64,000 nucleotides of DNA from Verrucomicrobiota bacterium (GCA_023386835.1 JAEWIY010000216.1:1-64000), one strand, 5' to 3'; positions 36,009 to 45,244 are shown, counted from the stretch's first letter. Made by a program: numbers and translations. The notes: generated by a model not told the origin, from the sequence alone.

Positions 36009-38741
36009 TTAGCGGTTCGCGACAAACTCGTAACGGCCCGGCGCCAGCACGAAGCTGACCTTGCCACCGGTCACCGACACTTCGGACGCCTGCGGCAACT
36101 CCTGGAGCGGTCGACCGCCTTCGGTCAGATTCGAGCCTTCGGCCACCGGCAGGTGCACCTGCGCCGTCGTATTGGGCGGAACCACAACTTCAAACGTCCG
36201 ACGATCGCCGTCCTGGCGCCAGCCCGACACCGCCAAACCGTAGGGCGTTTCCAACCTCGCACGAGCGTGAGTCAAACCTCCACCCGGCGTCGGCGCGATG
36301 GTGAACAGCTTCCACCCTGCACCGGCCGCTTCCGGCGCCAGGCCCGCCACGGTGTCGTACATCCAACCGACCACCGAGCCGTAGGCGTAGTGGTTGAATG
36401 AATTCATCCCCGCCGAATGAAACCCCTTCTCCGGGGTCCAGCTGTCCCAGCGCTCCCAGATGGTCGTCGCTCCATTCTTCACGCTGAAGAGCCACCCCGG
36501 ATAGCTCTCCTGCAGCAGCACCTTGTAAGCAAGGTCCGCGTGTCCCACCGCGGTCAGGACGGGCGTCACCAGCGGCGTGCCGAGGAATCCGGTCGCGAGG
36601 TGATCCTCTTTCGCGTGAAAGGCGCGGACCAGGTGCCCGGTCATGGCCGGTCGCAGATCTTCGGATACGAGATTGAACCCAAGGGCGAGCAGGTAAGCAG
36701 TCTGCTCGTCGCTCTGGATCCGTCCATCCGGCTGTACGAACTCCCGTTGGAAGGCGGTGCGGATGTGCTGGAACAGCGCCCGGTTGCGTTCCGCCAGTTC
36801 CTTGCGCCCAAGCGCGTCGGCGATCCGCGCCGCCACGTCCGTCACATGAGCATAATACGCCGTCGCGATCAGGACGTAAGGGGTGGGCGCCCACCACGGT
36901 TCATAACCGGGAGCCAGCCAGTCGCCATAGGAACGGCGGCTGCGCCGGATGCCATCCGGGAATGCGCCCGCCTGCGCCTCCACCCAGGCTTGGATCGCGT
37001 TCATGTTCTCCTCGAGCACCCGACGGTCGCCCGTGTGCACCCACGTCACCCACGGAATGATCACGCCGGCATCGCCCCAGCCCGCGCTGCCGTGCCCGAG
37101 ACCCGTGTCGGGCGCGACATCCGGGAAGCCTGTGTCACCATCCGGCTCCTCGCGGTAGCCATCGCGCACCGCGGCCAGCCACTGGCGATAGAAGTTGCCG
37201 CTGGCGTAATTGTAATTGGCCGTGTGCGCAAAAACCTGCGCGTCGCCCGTCCACCCGAGGCGTTCGTCGCGCTGCGGGCAGTCCGTGGGCACCTCGACAA
37301 AGTTGCCGCGCTGACCCCAGACAGTGTTGGAGAAAAGTTGGTTGAGCAGCGGATCGGAGCACTCGAACTCGCCGATCCGCTGAAGGTCGGAATGGATCAC
37401 CACACCGGTGACGGCGTCGTCCGCGGGATTCTCGAGCCCGGTGAGTTCGACGTAGCGGAAGCCAAAAAAAGTGAACCGCGGCTCCCAGACCTCACTGGGT
37501 CGCCCGGCGGAGACGTAGCGGGCGGTCGCCTTCGCGGCACGCAGGTTCGCGAGATGCAGCGTCTCCGGCGTTTCGAGCATCTCGGCAAAGCGCAGCGTGA
37601 CCTCCTGGCCGGCGGGCGCGTTCACCTTCAACTTGACCCATCCGACCATGTTCTGTCCGAGGTCGTAGTGATACACGCCCGGGCGTACTTCCTTTCGGGA
37701 TACAGGGACGATCTCCTGCGTCTTGCGCACCGGCGGTGACAGTCGCGGCGTCATGGCGAGCGCGTGTGTGCCCTGCAGTTGCACCGGCTTCCATTGCCAA
37801 TCCTGACCGCCGTTCGGCGTGCTCCATTGCGGATCATCCCGGCGCGCGTCGTACGTTTCGCCGTGATAGATGCCCTGCTCCACGATTGGCCCGTGGGCCC
37901 ATTTCCATTCGGCGTCCGTCGCGACGATCGAAACCTCACCGGCCTCGTTGGTGATCTCGAGAAAGGCGGAGACCTGCGGTGTGCGACCGGCCTGGGCGCG
38001 GGCCATCAGCGTGCCGCTGTACCAGCCATCTCCCAGGATCAGCCCCAGCGTATTGGCGCCATCCTGCAGGTGGGGGGTGACGTCATAAGCGACGTAGAAG
38101 GCGCGCTTCCGATAGTCCGGCCAGCCAGTGAGAAAGTAGTCCTGCCCGACGCGCTGACCGTTGATCCAGGGTTCCACCAACCCGAGCGTGGCCAGATACA
38201 AGCGCGCCTTTACCGGACGAGGCGTGACCTCGAAGGTCCGACGCAGGTAACGCGCGGCCGGTGCCCCGGCGAGCGGCACTGTCTCACCGTCGCCAATCCA
38301 CCGCGCCTCCTTCGCCCAACCGACGTGCCCCAGACCCATTTCGAAATGGGCCGGTTCGCTCCAACCGCTCTCCTGCCCTCGCTCATCCCACACGCGGGCC
38401 TGCCACGTGTAACGCGTCTTCGGCTTGGGCTGGAAGCCCTCGATCTGCACCCACTGCGATTGCTCGGAATCGATGCGTCCCGTGTCGATCGCGCCATCCG
38501 CCACGGGCTGGCCACGGGCATCCAATTCGTTGATCCGAATCTGGTACGCCGATTGGCGCGCCCCACGCGCGTCTGTTCGCAATTTCCAGGAGAAGCGCGG
38601 GTAGCCGTGCACTGTCGTTGGCTCAACCAATCCTTCGCAGTGCAGATCGGAAACAGTCATGGGCTCAGACGGACGTTGGGCCGAAGCGATGGACAGAGGT
38701 AGCAACAAGCACAACACCAAGGGTAAGGGGCGCATGCCCAT
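36009..38741 (-). CDS. Exported GH78 alpha-L-rhamnosidase
   Basis: This 910-residue protein has a signal peptide ending SIASAQ (about residue 22). The modules follow the GH78 order: N-terminal beta-sandwich domains including the Bac_rhamnosid_N region with PWINGQRVGQDYFLTGWPDY, the alpha/alpha-barrel catalytic domain from about 460 to 790, and a C-terminal beta domain. By comparison with characterised GH78 enzymes, the general acid is probably Glu493 in RDERLGWTGD and the base Glu763 in TIWERWDSW. It would release terminal rhamnose from pectic or other glycans. It appears to be a single-gene unit with its own terminator. Start could be residue 1 or 3. Confidence 0.93.
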   Translation of the reverse strand: MGMRPLPLVLCLLLPLSIASAQRPSEPMTVSDLHCEGLVEPTTVHGYPRFSWKLRTDARGARQSAYQIRINELDARGQPVADGAIDTGRIDSEQSQWVQIEGFQPKPKTRYTWQARVWDERGQESGWSEPAHFEMGLGHVGWAKEARWIGDGETVPLAGAPAARYLRRTFEVTPRPVKARLYLATLGLVEPWINGQRVGQDYFLTGWPDYRKRAFYVAYDVTPHLQDGANTLGLILGDGWYSGTLMARAQAGRTPQVSAFLEITNEAGEVSIVATDAEWKWAHGPIVEQGIYHGETYDARRDDPQWSTPNGGQDWQWKPVQLQGTHALAMTPRLSPPVRKTQEIVPVSRKEVRPGVYHYDLGQNMVGWVKLKVNAPAGQEVTLRFAEMLETPETLHLANLRAAKATARYVSAGRPSEVWEPRFTFFGFRYVELTGLENPADDAVTGVVIHSDLQRIGEFECSDPLLNQLFSNTVWGQRGNFVEVPTDCPQRDERLGWTGDAQVFAHTANYNYASGNFYRQWLAAVRDGYREEPDGDTGFPDVAPDTGLGHGSAGWGDAGVIIPWVTWVHTGDRRVLEENMNAIQAWVEAQAGAFPDGIRRSRRSYGDWLAPGYEPWWAPTPYVLIATAYYAHVTDVAARIADALGRKELAERNRALFQHIRTAFQREFVQPDGRIQSDEQTAYLLALGFNLVSEDLRPAMTGHLVRAFHAKEDHLATGFLGTPLVTPVLTAVGHADLAYKVLLQESYPGWLFSVKNGATTIWERWDSWTPEKGFHSAGMNSFNHYAYGSVVGWMYDTVAGLAPEAAGAGWKLFTIAPTPGGGLTHARARLETPYGLAVSGWRQDGDRRTFEVVVPPNTTAQVHLPVAEGSNLTEGGRPLQELPQASEVSVTGGKVSFVLAPGRYEFVANR

Positions 38742-38832
38742 GCACCTACCAGACCCTCGGCGCCAGACAACGCGATTGTGCGTGCTGAATCGACGAATAC
38801 GCCCGCCGAAGCAGTCGCTTTCCTCCGGCCGG

Positions 38833-39189
38833 TCAGAAGTGAAACTCTTCGCGAACGATCTTCCCGTCCTTCACATCGTAAACGCAGAGCTCGGTCATTT
38901 TCATCCGGCCGTGCCCCTTCATGGTCGCGTCCATCTTGAGCACACAGGCAAAGGAGTTTTCTGAAACCACCGGATCGGAGGCCTCGATGGAGTGCATCGC
39001 CTCGACCATCTCATCGAACTTTCGGCCCTTGGCGATGATGCCCTCCAAGCCGCGGGTCTCCTGTTCAAACACCCCCGGCTCCGGCTCCCAGCTGACCGCA
39101 TCGTCCGCGTAAAGCTCTCGCTGGGCGGCCTCCCATTGACCCTGGCGACAATAGGCTACGAGGCGGCGGGCAACTTCATCCGTGGTCAT
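38833..39189 (-). CDS. SnoaL-like / NTF2-fold small protein
   Basis: The 118-residue protein from ATG 39189 opens MTTDEVARRLVAYCRQGQWE and contains YADDAVSWEPEPG and a closing KDGKIVREEFHF, the pattern of the SnoaL-like NTF2 superfamily. These are small cone-shaped domains that bind or isomerise small hydrophobic molecules. There is no signal peptide, so it is cytoplasmic. Function and ligand are unknown. The frame is open upstream to 39396, but that part has no family similarity. Confidence 0.75.
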   Translation of the reverse strand: MTTDEVARRLVAYCRQGQWEAAQRELYADDAVSWEPEPGVFEQETRGLEGIIAKGRKFDEMVEAMHSIEASDPVVSENSFACVLKMDATMKGHGRMKMTELCVYDVKDGKIVREEFHF

Positions 39190-39549
39190 GGTGAGATCAG
39201 GGTTCGGAGTGGGCGTTGAGCGATCAGTGATGGCCACTGGCCCGAAGCAGTTCAAACCGCGGCGCCTAGCCGTTCGGCCCATGGCGGCATCCGGGGATGC
39301 CTGATAGCGTGATTCATCGTGGTTCTCGAAGGGGTGGCAGCACTCCGAAAAGGACCCGGCCAATACCCGTTCTTCGTCCAACGAGACGGGTACCAACCAA
39401 CGATCGAACCTCTCCGCCGGCGACTTTTTCGCGCCTAGCGCCGGCGGAGTTGGTTCGACGGTGGCCAGGCGAGGACCGATCGCCGAAATCCGTCAGGTGG
39501 CGCCGGTCCACCCACGGCGACCGGAGATTCGGCCCGTCTCACCCCAGTC
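39190..39549. other. Intergenic region with an inverted repeat
   Basis: These 360 bp lie between the SnoaL-like gene and the acyltransferase stop, both on the minus strand. The only structure I see is the inverted repeat at 39404-39458. Confidence 0.5.
39404..39458. repeat. Imperfect inverted repeat (REP-like)
   Basis: CTCCGCCGGCG (39412-39422) pairs perfectly with CGCCGGCGGAG (39439-39449). Outside this, TCGAACC and GGTTCGA arms extend the symmetry. The loop contains TTTTT. It could be a REP-like palindrome or an RNA hairpin downstream of the acyltransferase gene. Confidence 0.55.
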
Positions 39550-41538
39550 CTATTCAGTCGTGGGATCGAGCAGCCTTTGACCGTGCGGCTGCATGATCGC
39601 CATCCCCGGCGCGACCGACGACGAGTGTTGCGTCTTGTGCCGCACCGTCGCGGCCAGCGCGTCGCGGAACAACGGCTTCAAGCGGACGGCACCGGAGCGT
39701 GTCAGGTGCTGGCGATCGTAATACAGCGGGTGACCGTTCATTTCGGCGACGCAGATACCGTTCAGCGTCAAAAAGGGCAGCGGATCCAGCACCATGACGC
39801 CACGCACCTCTTGCGCCGCCCGGTCGAGCGCCGCGTTGGAACGCGCCGCAAAGGCGAGATGCTCTTCCACCGGCAGTCCCACATTGGCAGATTGCTCGCC
39901 GGCCAGCGCCGCACGAGCCAAAGCGCGGGGCACATCATGGCCCAGGGACGGCACTTGACGCATGAGCAATACGCGCGGGCCAAGCGTCGAAAGGGTGCGC
40001 ACGGTTTCAACGAGTCGCGCCTCATCCGATTCGTCCTTCAACCACGCCTCCCAGCGCGCCACGAGCAGCACCACGTCGGGCCGGTTCGCTTTCACCCACT
40101 CCAGAATGGCCCGATTGTGCGCCTGCGCCGACTCGTCGCCCCAGTCCAGGAGGGCCGGAGTGCCGCTTCGTGACGCCCTTACCCCGGGCAACTTCAGGTC
40201 TGCCGCAACCTCTTCCACGGCCGGCGCAACGACGCGTGCATGGCTGTCGCCCCACAGGAGCAGCCGCGGCTTTCCCGCCACGGTCGATAGTGATGGCAGT
40301 TCCCCCGACTGCGCCTGTTCCAAGGTGATGTCCGCTTCTTCCGCCGAAGGGCGGTCGTCATAGGCGGCCGCGAACTGCACGACCTCCTGCGGCAGTCGCT
40401 TCGGCAACCCGTTCCCGAAGGACAGCAGCAGACCGACCCCCACCACCGCGGCCGTGACGCCTCCGGCGAAGGCCATGAGCGGCCGGATGTTCTCAAACAC
40501 CCGCCGCTTGCGGAACGGTTGCTCCACCCACCGCCACGACATCCAGGCCAGCACCACACTCGCCAGGAACACCAGCACACGAGTGACCAGCGACGACGGG
40601 CTGATCATCCAGTAGTGCGAGTACACCTGGACCGGCCAGTGCCAGAGGTAGAGCGAGTACGAGATCAGCCCGAGAAACACCAGCGGCCGGACGGACAAGA
40701 GGCGCTTGAGCCACCCATCCTGCCGGGTCGCCCCAATCACCAGGACCGCGCCCAAACAGGGCGGCACGGCGGCGAGTCCGGGAAACGGTGTGGTCGCATC
40801 GTAAAAGAAGACGGGCAGCAGCATCATTGGCAGTCCCACCCACCCCGCCACCGGCTGCCATCGCTCGGGCAGCGGCAAATGACCGCCCCGTAAAGCCAGC
40901 AGCGCTCCCAAGGCCAGTTCCCAGGCGCGGGCAGGCAGCAGGTAAAACGTGGCGTCCGGAAACCGAAACGCGCCAACGACGCTCAGCGCAAAGGACAACA
41001 GCGCCACCACCGCCACGCCAGCTGTTGCAAAGGCGGACCGGCCTTTCTGCCACAGAAACAGCAGGAGAAACGGAAACAGCAGGTAGAACTGCTCTTCCAC
41101 CGCCAAAGACCAGAAATGCAGCAGCGGTTTCGTCTCTGCCGGAGCCGAGAAGTAGCCGGCTGTAGCGTAAAAGTAGACGTTTGCCCCCAACAGCGCCTGC
41201 GCGACCGCGGATTTGCCCAAGTCTTCCAAGTCGGACGGGAGCAGCAGGAAAAGGCCGATAACCACCGCCGCCGCCACCGCCACACAGGCCGCCGGCATGA
41301 TCCGTCGGATCCGGCGCTCCCAGAACTGTCGCAAAGAAAAGGTGCCGGCCTGCAAATCCTTGAGGATCAGCGTCGTGATCAGGAATCCCGAGATCACAAA
41401 GAAGATATCGACTCCGACGTAACCTCCGGTCAGCGCCCGGCCCAAGCCCACGCCGAGCTCCAAGTGGAAGAGAACCACTGGAATAACTGCCAGAGCCCGG
41501 AGGCCGTCGAGCTCAGGTCGATAGGAGATTTTCGCCAT
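39550..41538 (-). CDS. Acyltransferase-3 (OafA-like) with C-terminal SGNH domain
   Basis: The protein has 662 residues from ATG 41538, chosen because the family begins at YRPELDGLRALAV. The N-terminal acyltransferase-3 domain has about ten membrane helices, and IRRIMPA, FFVISGFLIT and HFWSLAVEEQFYLL are typical. The SGNH hydrolase-like domain (from about 430) shows LLLWGDSHARV with the nucleophile Ser, and a His near YYDRQHLTRSG. Such fusions O-acetylate surface polysaccharides, taking acyl groups from the cytoplasm and delivering them outside. The GT2 and RmlC-like genes just upstream on the same strand support a cell-surface glycan role. Confidence 0.9.
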   Translation of the reverse strand: MAKISYRPELDGLRALAVIPVVLFHLELGVGLGRALTGGYVGVDIFFVISGFLITTLILKDLQAGTFSLRQFWERRIRRIMPAACVAVAAAVVIGLFLLLPSDLEDLGKSAVAQALLGANVYFYATAGYFSAPAETKPLLHFWSLAVEEQFYLLFPFLLLFLWQKGRSAFATAGVAVVALLSFALSVVGAFRFPDATFYLLPARAWELALGALLALRGGHLPLPERWQPVAGWVGLPMMLLPVFFYDATTPFPGLAAVPPCLGAVLVIGATRQDGWLKRLLSVRPLVFLGLISYSLYLWHWPVQVYSHYWMISPSSLVTRVLVFLASVVLAWMSWRWVEQPFRKRRVFENIRPLMAFAGGVTAAVVGVGLLLSFGNGLPKRLPQEVVQFAAAYDDRPSAEEADITLEQAQSGELPSLSTVAGKPRLLLWGDSHARVVAPAVEEVAADLKLPGVRASRSGTPALLDWGDESAQAHNRAILEWVKANRPDVVLLVARWEAWLKDESDEARLVETVRTLSTLGPRVLLMRQVPSLGHDVPRALARAALAGEQSANVGLPVEEHLAFAARSNAALDRAAQEVRGVMVLDPLPFLTLNGICVAEMNGHPLYYDRQHLTRSGAVRLKPLFRDALAATVRHKTQHSSSVAPGMAIMQPHGQRLLDPTTE

Positions 41539-41706
41539 GATCAAACTGGAGGTGATCGTCAACGGGCAGACCGGAAAGCAAGCCAGCGGTTGCCACAAGA
41601 GGCCGCTTCGGACTGCCAGTCCTCGCGACCCTGATGTCCGTCCCGGGAAGGATCCGGCGGGACAGTGCTGCTGAGGATGAGGGCAGCAACCGTCCGCCTG
41701 CGCGCG

Positions 41707-42420
41707 TTAGTCTTCAGCGTGCACGTACTTGCAATGATGGCGGGCCGGCGTCGGCTGCCGCCAATAGGACAAAATCGTCGGAATATCAGCCAGCTGATAG
41801 CCCGCCTTTTGCAGGTGCCAGCCAATCGCCACGTCAGAGTAGCTGTGAGGCAAGTGGTCCGGCATGGGGTGTTTGCGCATCGCGTCCACCTTGACCGCCA
41901 TGACGCCACCTTGCACGAACAACGTTCCTGGCGGGGCCGCCTCGGGTGGCGCGTCGTAGCACACCTTGACGTGACCCGTCATCGCGACCCGTGGACGGCT
42001 CATCGGGCGGATCAGATCTTCCAGCCAGGTTGGGTCATACATCCGGCCGTGGTTCGCGCAGAGGTAGACCACAATCGGATGCGCCGCCAAGGTGTAGATT
42101 TGGTTCTTCGCCGCCGCGACCTTGGTGTTGCGGCCCTCGTTCCAGAGGTAATGCGTCGGAAACCGCTGCTGTTTCAGCAGCGCTTCCAAAGCGGGGTTCC
42201 GCTCCGGGCTGTTGTCGACGCAGATGATCTCAAACTCACCCTTCGGATAGTGCGCGATCGTCGGCAGAATTTCGCGTTCGATCCGCTCGATGACGGGTGA
42301 ACGAAAGTTCACGAGCCCAAACGTGACGCGCATCGGGCGGTGGCGCACCGCCCAACCGGAAGCACGGTAATAGCAGGCGTGCAGCCGCCGCTTGAGGCGA
42401 GGCAGAGGGGGAATCACCAT
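41707..42420 (-). CDS. Family-2-type glycosyltransferase
   Basis: The 238-residue product from ATG 42420 overlaps the preceding gene by 7 bp (ATGGTGA), which also fixes the start. A GT-A fold is suggested by MRVTFGLVNFRSP, FEIICVDNSPERN and VVYLCANHGRMYDP. The last of these stands where a metal-binding DxD would be expected but lacks it; CANHGR is unusual. A basic N-terminus of about 28 residues precedes the domain. It probably adds a sugar to a surface glycan, though enzyme activity is uncertain without a clear DxD. Confidence 0.72.
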   Translation of the reverse strand: MVIPPLPRLKRRLHACYYRASGWAVRHRPMRVTFGLVNFRSPVIERIEREILPTIAHYPKGEFEIICVDNSPERNPALEALLKQQRFPTHYLWNEGRNTKVAAAKNQIYTLAAHPIVVYLCANHGRMYDPTWLEDLIRPMSRPRVAMTGHVKVCYDAPPEAAPPGTLFVQGGVMAVKVDAMRKHPMPDHLPHSYSDVAIGWHLQKAGYQLADIPTILSYWRQPTPARHHCKYVHAED

Positions 42421-42995
42421 CCGCGGCGGGTGAAATCGAACGGAATCTTGTCCGTGTTCCACGGCAGCCGGAATTTGTCCGGATTGGCGTGGTCATACGG
42501 CACCGTTGGAAAACTCATGTGACTGGCGATCTGCGTTCCGACGTTCTGCACCGCGTGCCAGACCATCTTGGGCAGGAAAAACAGCACCGGCCGACAATCG
42601 CCAAAACAGAGGTCATTCACCATGCCGCGGGTCGGTGAATCCGGCCGATCATCATACAGCACCACGCGGAGATACCCCTGCCAGAAGAACAGCCGGTCCA
42701 ACTGCTGCTCGTGCATGATCCAGCCCTTGATCATGCCGGGATGGATCGTCACTTGGTGGGCATCAACGACGGGCTCGGCAAAGAGCTCGTTCGACAACTG
42801 CGTCAGGGTGCCGCGGGCATCGGCATGTGTCACCAGCGGCACGATCCGACATCCCGCAATCAGCGGTCGCACACTTTCACCGGTGCGGGTCACCCATGGG
42901 GTGTCCTTCACCGCGGGAAGCGTTCCGGAGCTGGGTTTGTCGCCATTACGGCGAGCGGTCTGGGCGTCGTGTACGGCTTGCATGAAGGGGCGCAA
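42414..42995 (-). CDS. RmlC-like cupin (dTDP-4-dehydrorhamnose 3,5-epimerase family)
   Basis: This 193-residue protein has an RmlC-like beta-barrel region at about 50-190 with DARGTLTQLSNE, WIMHEQQLDRLFFWQG, LYDDRPDSPTRG and VWHAVQNVG. The ending DFTRRGW after an NTDKIPFD segment matches the divergent 'epimerase family' cupins rather than true RmlC. The catalytic His position RGLHYQ of RmlC is shifted here (KGWIMHEQ), so 3,5-epimerase activity is not assured. It overlaps the GT2 gene by 7 bp and is likely to supply or bind a nucleotide sugar for it. Confidence 0.75.
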   Translation of the reverse strand: MRPFMQAVHDAQTARRNGDKPSSGTLPAVKDTPWVTRTGESVRPLIAGCRIVPLVTHADARGTLTQLSNELFAEPVVDAHQVTIHPGMIKGWIMHEQQLDRLFFWQGYLRVVLYDDRPDSPTRGMVNDLCFGDCRPVLFFLPKMVWHAVQNVGTQIASHMSFPTVPYDHANPDKFRLPWNTDKIPFDFTRRGW

Positions 42996-43293
42996 AGGGG
43001 AGATGAAGCTCGAGCTCCCGACTCACCGAAGCCGGGCGGACACGGCATGGACCCCCGACGTGCCCAAGGGTGCCGAGCTGCCGGGACTTTCTCGCAAATG
43101 CGTTCAGATCACCGCTCGCCCATCCGGCGAAGGACGGTTGTAGCGCTTTACCTGATGCGAGCGTCCGTCGGGTGCGCAGAAGGAATCATGCAGGCAATCC
43201 AAGGACTGAATACATCCAGCGCCGGATCGAACGGGTTCACCGCAGTTTCAGTCAACTGCATCAAAGGCCAGCAAAAGAGCTGCAGGCGCTCGT
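42996..43293. other. Intergenic region without a recognised gene
   Basis: These bases lie upstream of the RmlC-like gene, downstream of the DUF1080 gene and its possible small companion. They should contain the promoter for the RmlC-GT2 pair. I see nothing else. Confidence 0.45.
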
Positions 43294-43401
43294 TTACCGC
43301 GCCTTCCCGCCCTTCACCTCGTCCGGAAACGCTGGATACACCGCAGCCGTCGTGCGCACGCGATCGACGATATTGCCCTTGCCTGCGCGCGGCCAGTTCA
43401 C
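43294..43401 (-). CDS. Possible 35-residue ORF overlapping the DUF1080 stop
   Basis: GTG at 43401-43399 overlaps the DUF1080 stop by 4 bp (GTGA) and opens a 35-codon frame ending TAA at 43294. The product begins VNWPRAGKGNIVDRV and ends FPDEVKGGKAR. Its codons show the high third-position GC of the neighbouring genes, so the frame looks used. It may instead be the displaced C-terminus of the DUF1080 protein after a frameshift, since the frame remains protein-like upstream of the GTG. Confidence 0.3.
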   Translation of the reverse strand: MNWPRAGKGNIVDRVRTTAAVYPAFPDEVKGGKAR

Positions 43402-44231
43402 TTCGCGTCCGATTTCTGCGCCGGCAGCGGTTGAATCCGGATATTGCGAAACCAAACCGGCTGCCCTTCGGCCTGCAACGCGATGTGCCCTGCCCCGATC
43501 TCACGAGTCACACCGGCGTCGAGCAACCGCTTCCCGTCCACGTCCTTTTCATCGAGCACCGGATGCGTGTAGCGCAGCACCTCCTCACCATTGACGCGAT
43601 GGATGATCAACGCGTGGCCGTGCACCTCGAGTTCGAACTGCACCCATTCCTCCGGCGGAAACAGGCGGCTGCTTGAGTCGATGATGTGCGCGTCCGTTTG
43701 TTTTCCGTTCAACGTCAGGTGCGTTCCAGGCGTGCAGGCATTGCCGGTCTGACGACCCGCCGTTGTGCCCGTGGCGAGGAACTGGCCCTCCAGGCTGACC
43801 GGAAACGGTTGGTCGAGCCGGAGACTCAACGGCGACTGCGTGTGAAACATCACGCCACTGTTGAGTTTGATCCACGTCGGCGTGTCGGGCAGCGCGTCCC
43901 CAACAAAGCGATACTCCAGGCGCAGCCGGTAATGGGAGTACGCGTTGACGGTGTAGAGATGGCCAAAACGGCCGCCGAATTCGTCGTAACGATCATAACT
44001 CACCTTGAGAATGCCGTCCTCCACCCGAAACGTGTCGCGATAGTTTTCTCCGAGTGGGTGGTGCGTGATCTTGGCGACCCAGCCGTCCAGGGAGCGGCCG
44101 TCGAAAAGCGGAATCCACCCCGCCTCCTCATCCGAAGCCCTGGTCACCGTGCCCATGACCGCCCAGAGGAGCAGCGCGAGGCCTCCGCTCCAAAACGTTC
44201 TCCACCACGCGACCGTCACGTTCGAGCGCAT
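43398..44231 (-). CDS. Exported DUF1080 (3-keto-disaccharide hydrolase-like) protein
   Basis: The 277-residue protein from ATG 44231 has a hydrophobic signal (WWRTFWSGGLALLLWAVMGTVTRA). The DUF1080 jelly-roll domain starts GWIPLFDGRSLDGW and ends PVWFRNIRIQPL. Inner segments SGVMFHTQ and EEWVQFELEVHGHALIIHRVNG are typical. Some DUF1080 proteins are 3-keto-glycoside hydrolases working after Gfo/Idh/MocA-type sugar oxidases, and two such oxidases are in this window though not adjacent. The longer frame to 44321 has no signal-like start. Confidence 0.88.
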   Translation of the reverse strand: MRSNVTVAWWRTFWSGGLALLLWAVMGTVTRASDEEAGWIPLFDGRSLDGWVAKITHHPLGENYRDTFRVEDGILKVSYDRYDEFGGRFGHLYTVNAYSHYRLRLEYRFVGDALPDTPTWIKLNSGVMFHTQSPLSLRLDQPFPVSLEGQFLATGTTAGRQTGNACTPGTHLTLNGKQTDAHIIDSSSRLFPPEEWVQFELEVHGHALIIHRVNGEEVLRYTHPVLDEKDVDGKRLLDAGVTREIGAGHIALQAEGQPVWFRNIRIQPLPAQKSDAK

Positions 44232-44348
44232 GGTCGCAGCGAACCCGTTCAGATCCGGAAGGCAACGGAGTTCGCGTTCACGGATCCGAACCACGTGCTC
44301 GCACGGCAGTCGAAGCTCCACCCCTCACGAGAACTTCAACCTTGTCCC

Positions 44349-45161
44349 ATGCCTTTCCACCTTGGAACCGGGAGTTGGGCGGACCCGGAATATCGGCGCC
44401 TGCTTGTCGCTCCACCGGGCGTGCCCGCTTCCCAACGCTTGGCGGCCTACGCATCGGCCTTCGCGCACGTCGAGGTTAATGCCACCTACCACCGCCTGCC
44501 GTCCTCCCGGCAGACGGCTGAGTGGGTCAAACAAACGCCGCCCGGATTTACCTTCTCCTGCAAGCTGCACCGGTTGTTTGCTCAAAATCCCGAGAAGGCC
44601 GCCGACGACCCTACGCTGATCCAGCGCACCCTCGCCGGCCTCGCGCCGCTGATCGAGGCCAACCGTCTCACCTGCTTTCTGCTGGTGCTGCCGCCCCGCT
44701 TCACGAGAAACCGCCACGATCTGGCCGAGCTCAATTGGTTGATCGCCGCACTCGCGCCCCACCCGCTCGCGGTCGAAGTCCGCCACTCAAGTTGGACCGA
44801 GGGTGCGCAGTTCGATGAAACGGTCGCCGCGTTCCGGGAGCGCGGGCTGATCTGGGTGGGCGTGGACATGCCCCGGATCCCTGGCAGCGACCTCTTGCCG
44901 CCCGTCGACGCTGTGACCCGCCCGGGCATCGCCTACCTGCGCCTGCATGGGCGCAACCCAGACTGGCCGCAGGGTTCCAGCGCGGAAGAGAAACACACGT
45001 ATCTCTACCCGCCGGACGAGCTCACCGAGATTGCCCAGCGCGCGCGACAATTGGCCAAGCAAGCCGAACACGTCTACGTCATTTCGAACAACCACGCCCG
45101 CGACTACGCGCCGCGCACGGCGCTGCAGCTCAAACAGCTTCTGACGGCGGATCAGCGCTGA
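44349..45161 (+). CDS. DUF72 family protein (YecE-like)
   Basis: This 270-residue protein has the DUF72 TIM-barrel-like fold. It opens FHLGTGSWADPEY, followed by AFAHVEVNATYHRLPS, LAVEVRHSSW and YLRLHGRN, with a C-terminal VYVISNNHARDYAPRTALQL. It is cytoplasmic. The biochemical role of the family is unsettled. Start ATG 44349 places the family's N-terminal strand at residue 3; the frame is open further upstream but antisense to DUF1080. Divergent from the DUF1080 gene. Confidence 0.9.
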   Translation: MPFHLGTGSWADPEYRRLLVAPPGVPASQRLAAYASAFAHVEVNATYHRLPSSRQTAEWVKQTPPGFTFSCKLHRLFAQNPEKAADDPTLIQRTLAGLAPLIEANRLTCFLLVLPPRFTRNRHDLAELNWLIAALAPHPLAVEVRHSSWTEGAQFDETVAAFRERGLIWVGVDMPRIPGSDLLPPVDAVTRPGIAYLRLHGRNPDWPQGSSAEEKHTYLYPPDELTEIAQRARQLAKQAEHVYVISNNHARDYAPRTALQLKQLLTADQR

Positions 45162-45244
45162 GGCGCGCGGCGAGCCGGGAGGGGCGCGGCGACCTTGGAG
45201 CTTTCCTCCGCAGCTGACGGGCAATAGACTGCAGCCCTCACCCC

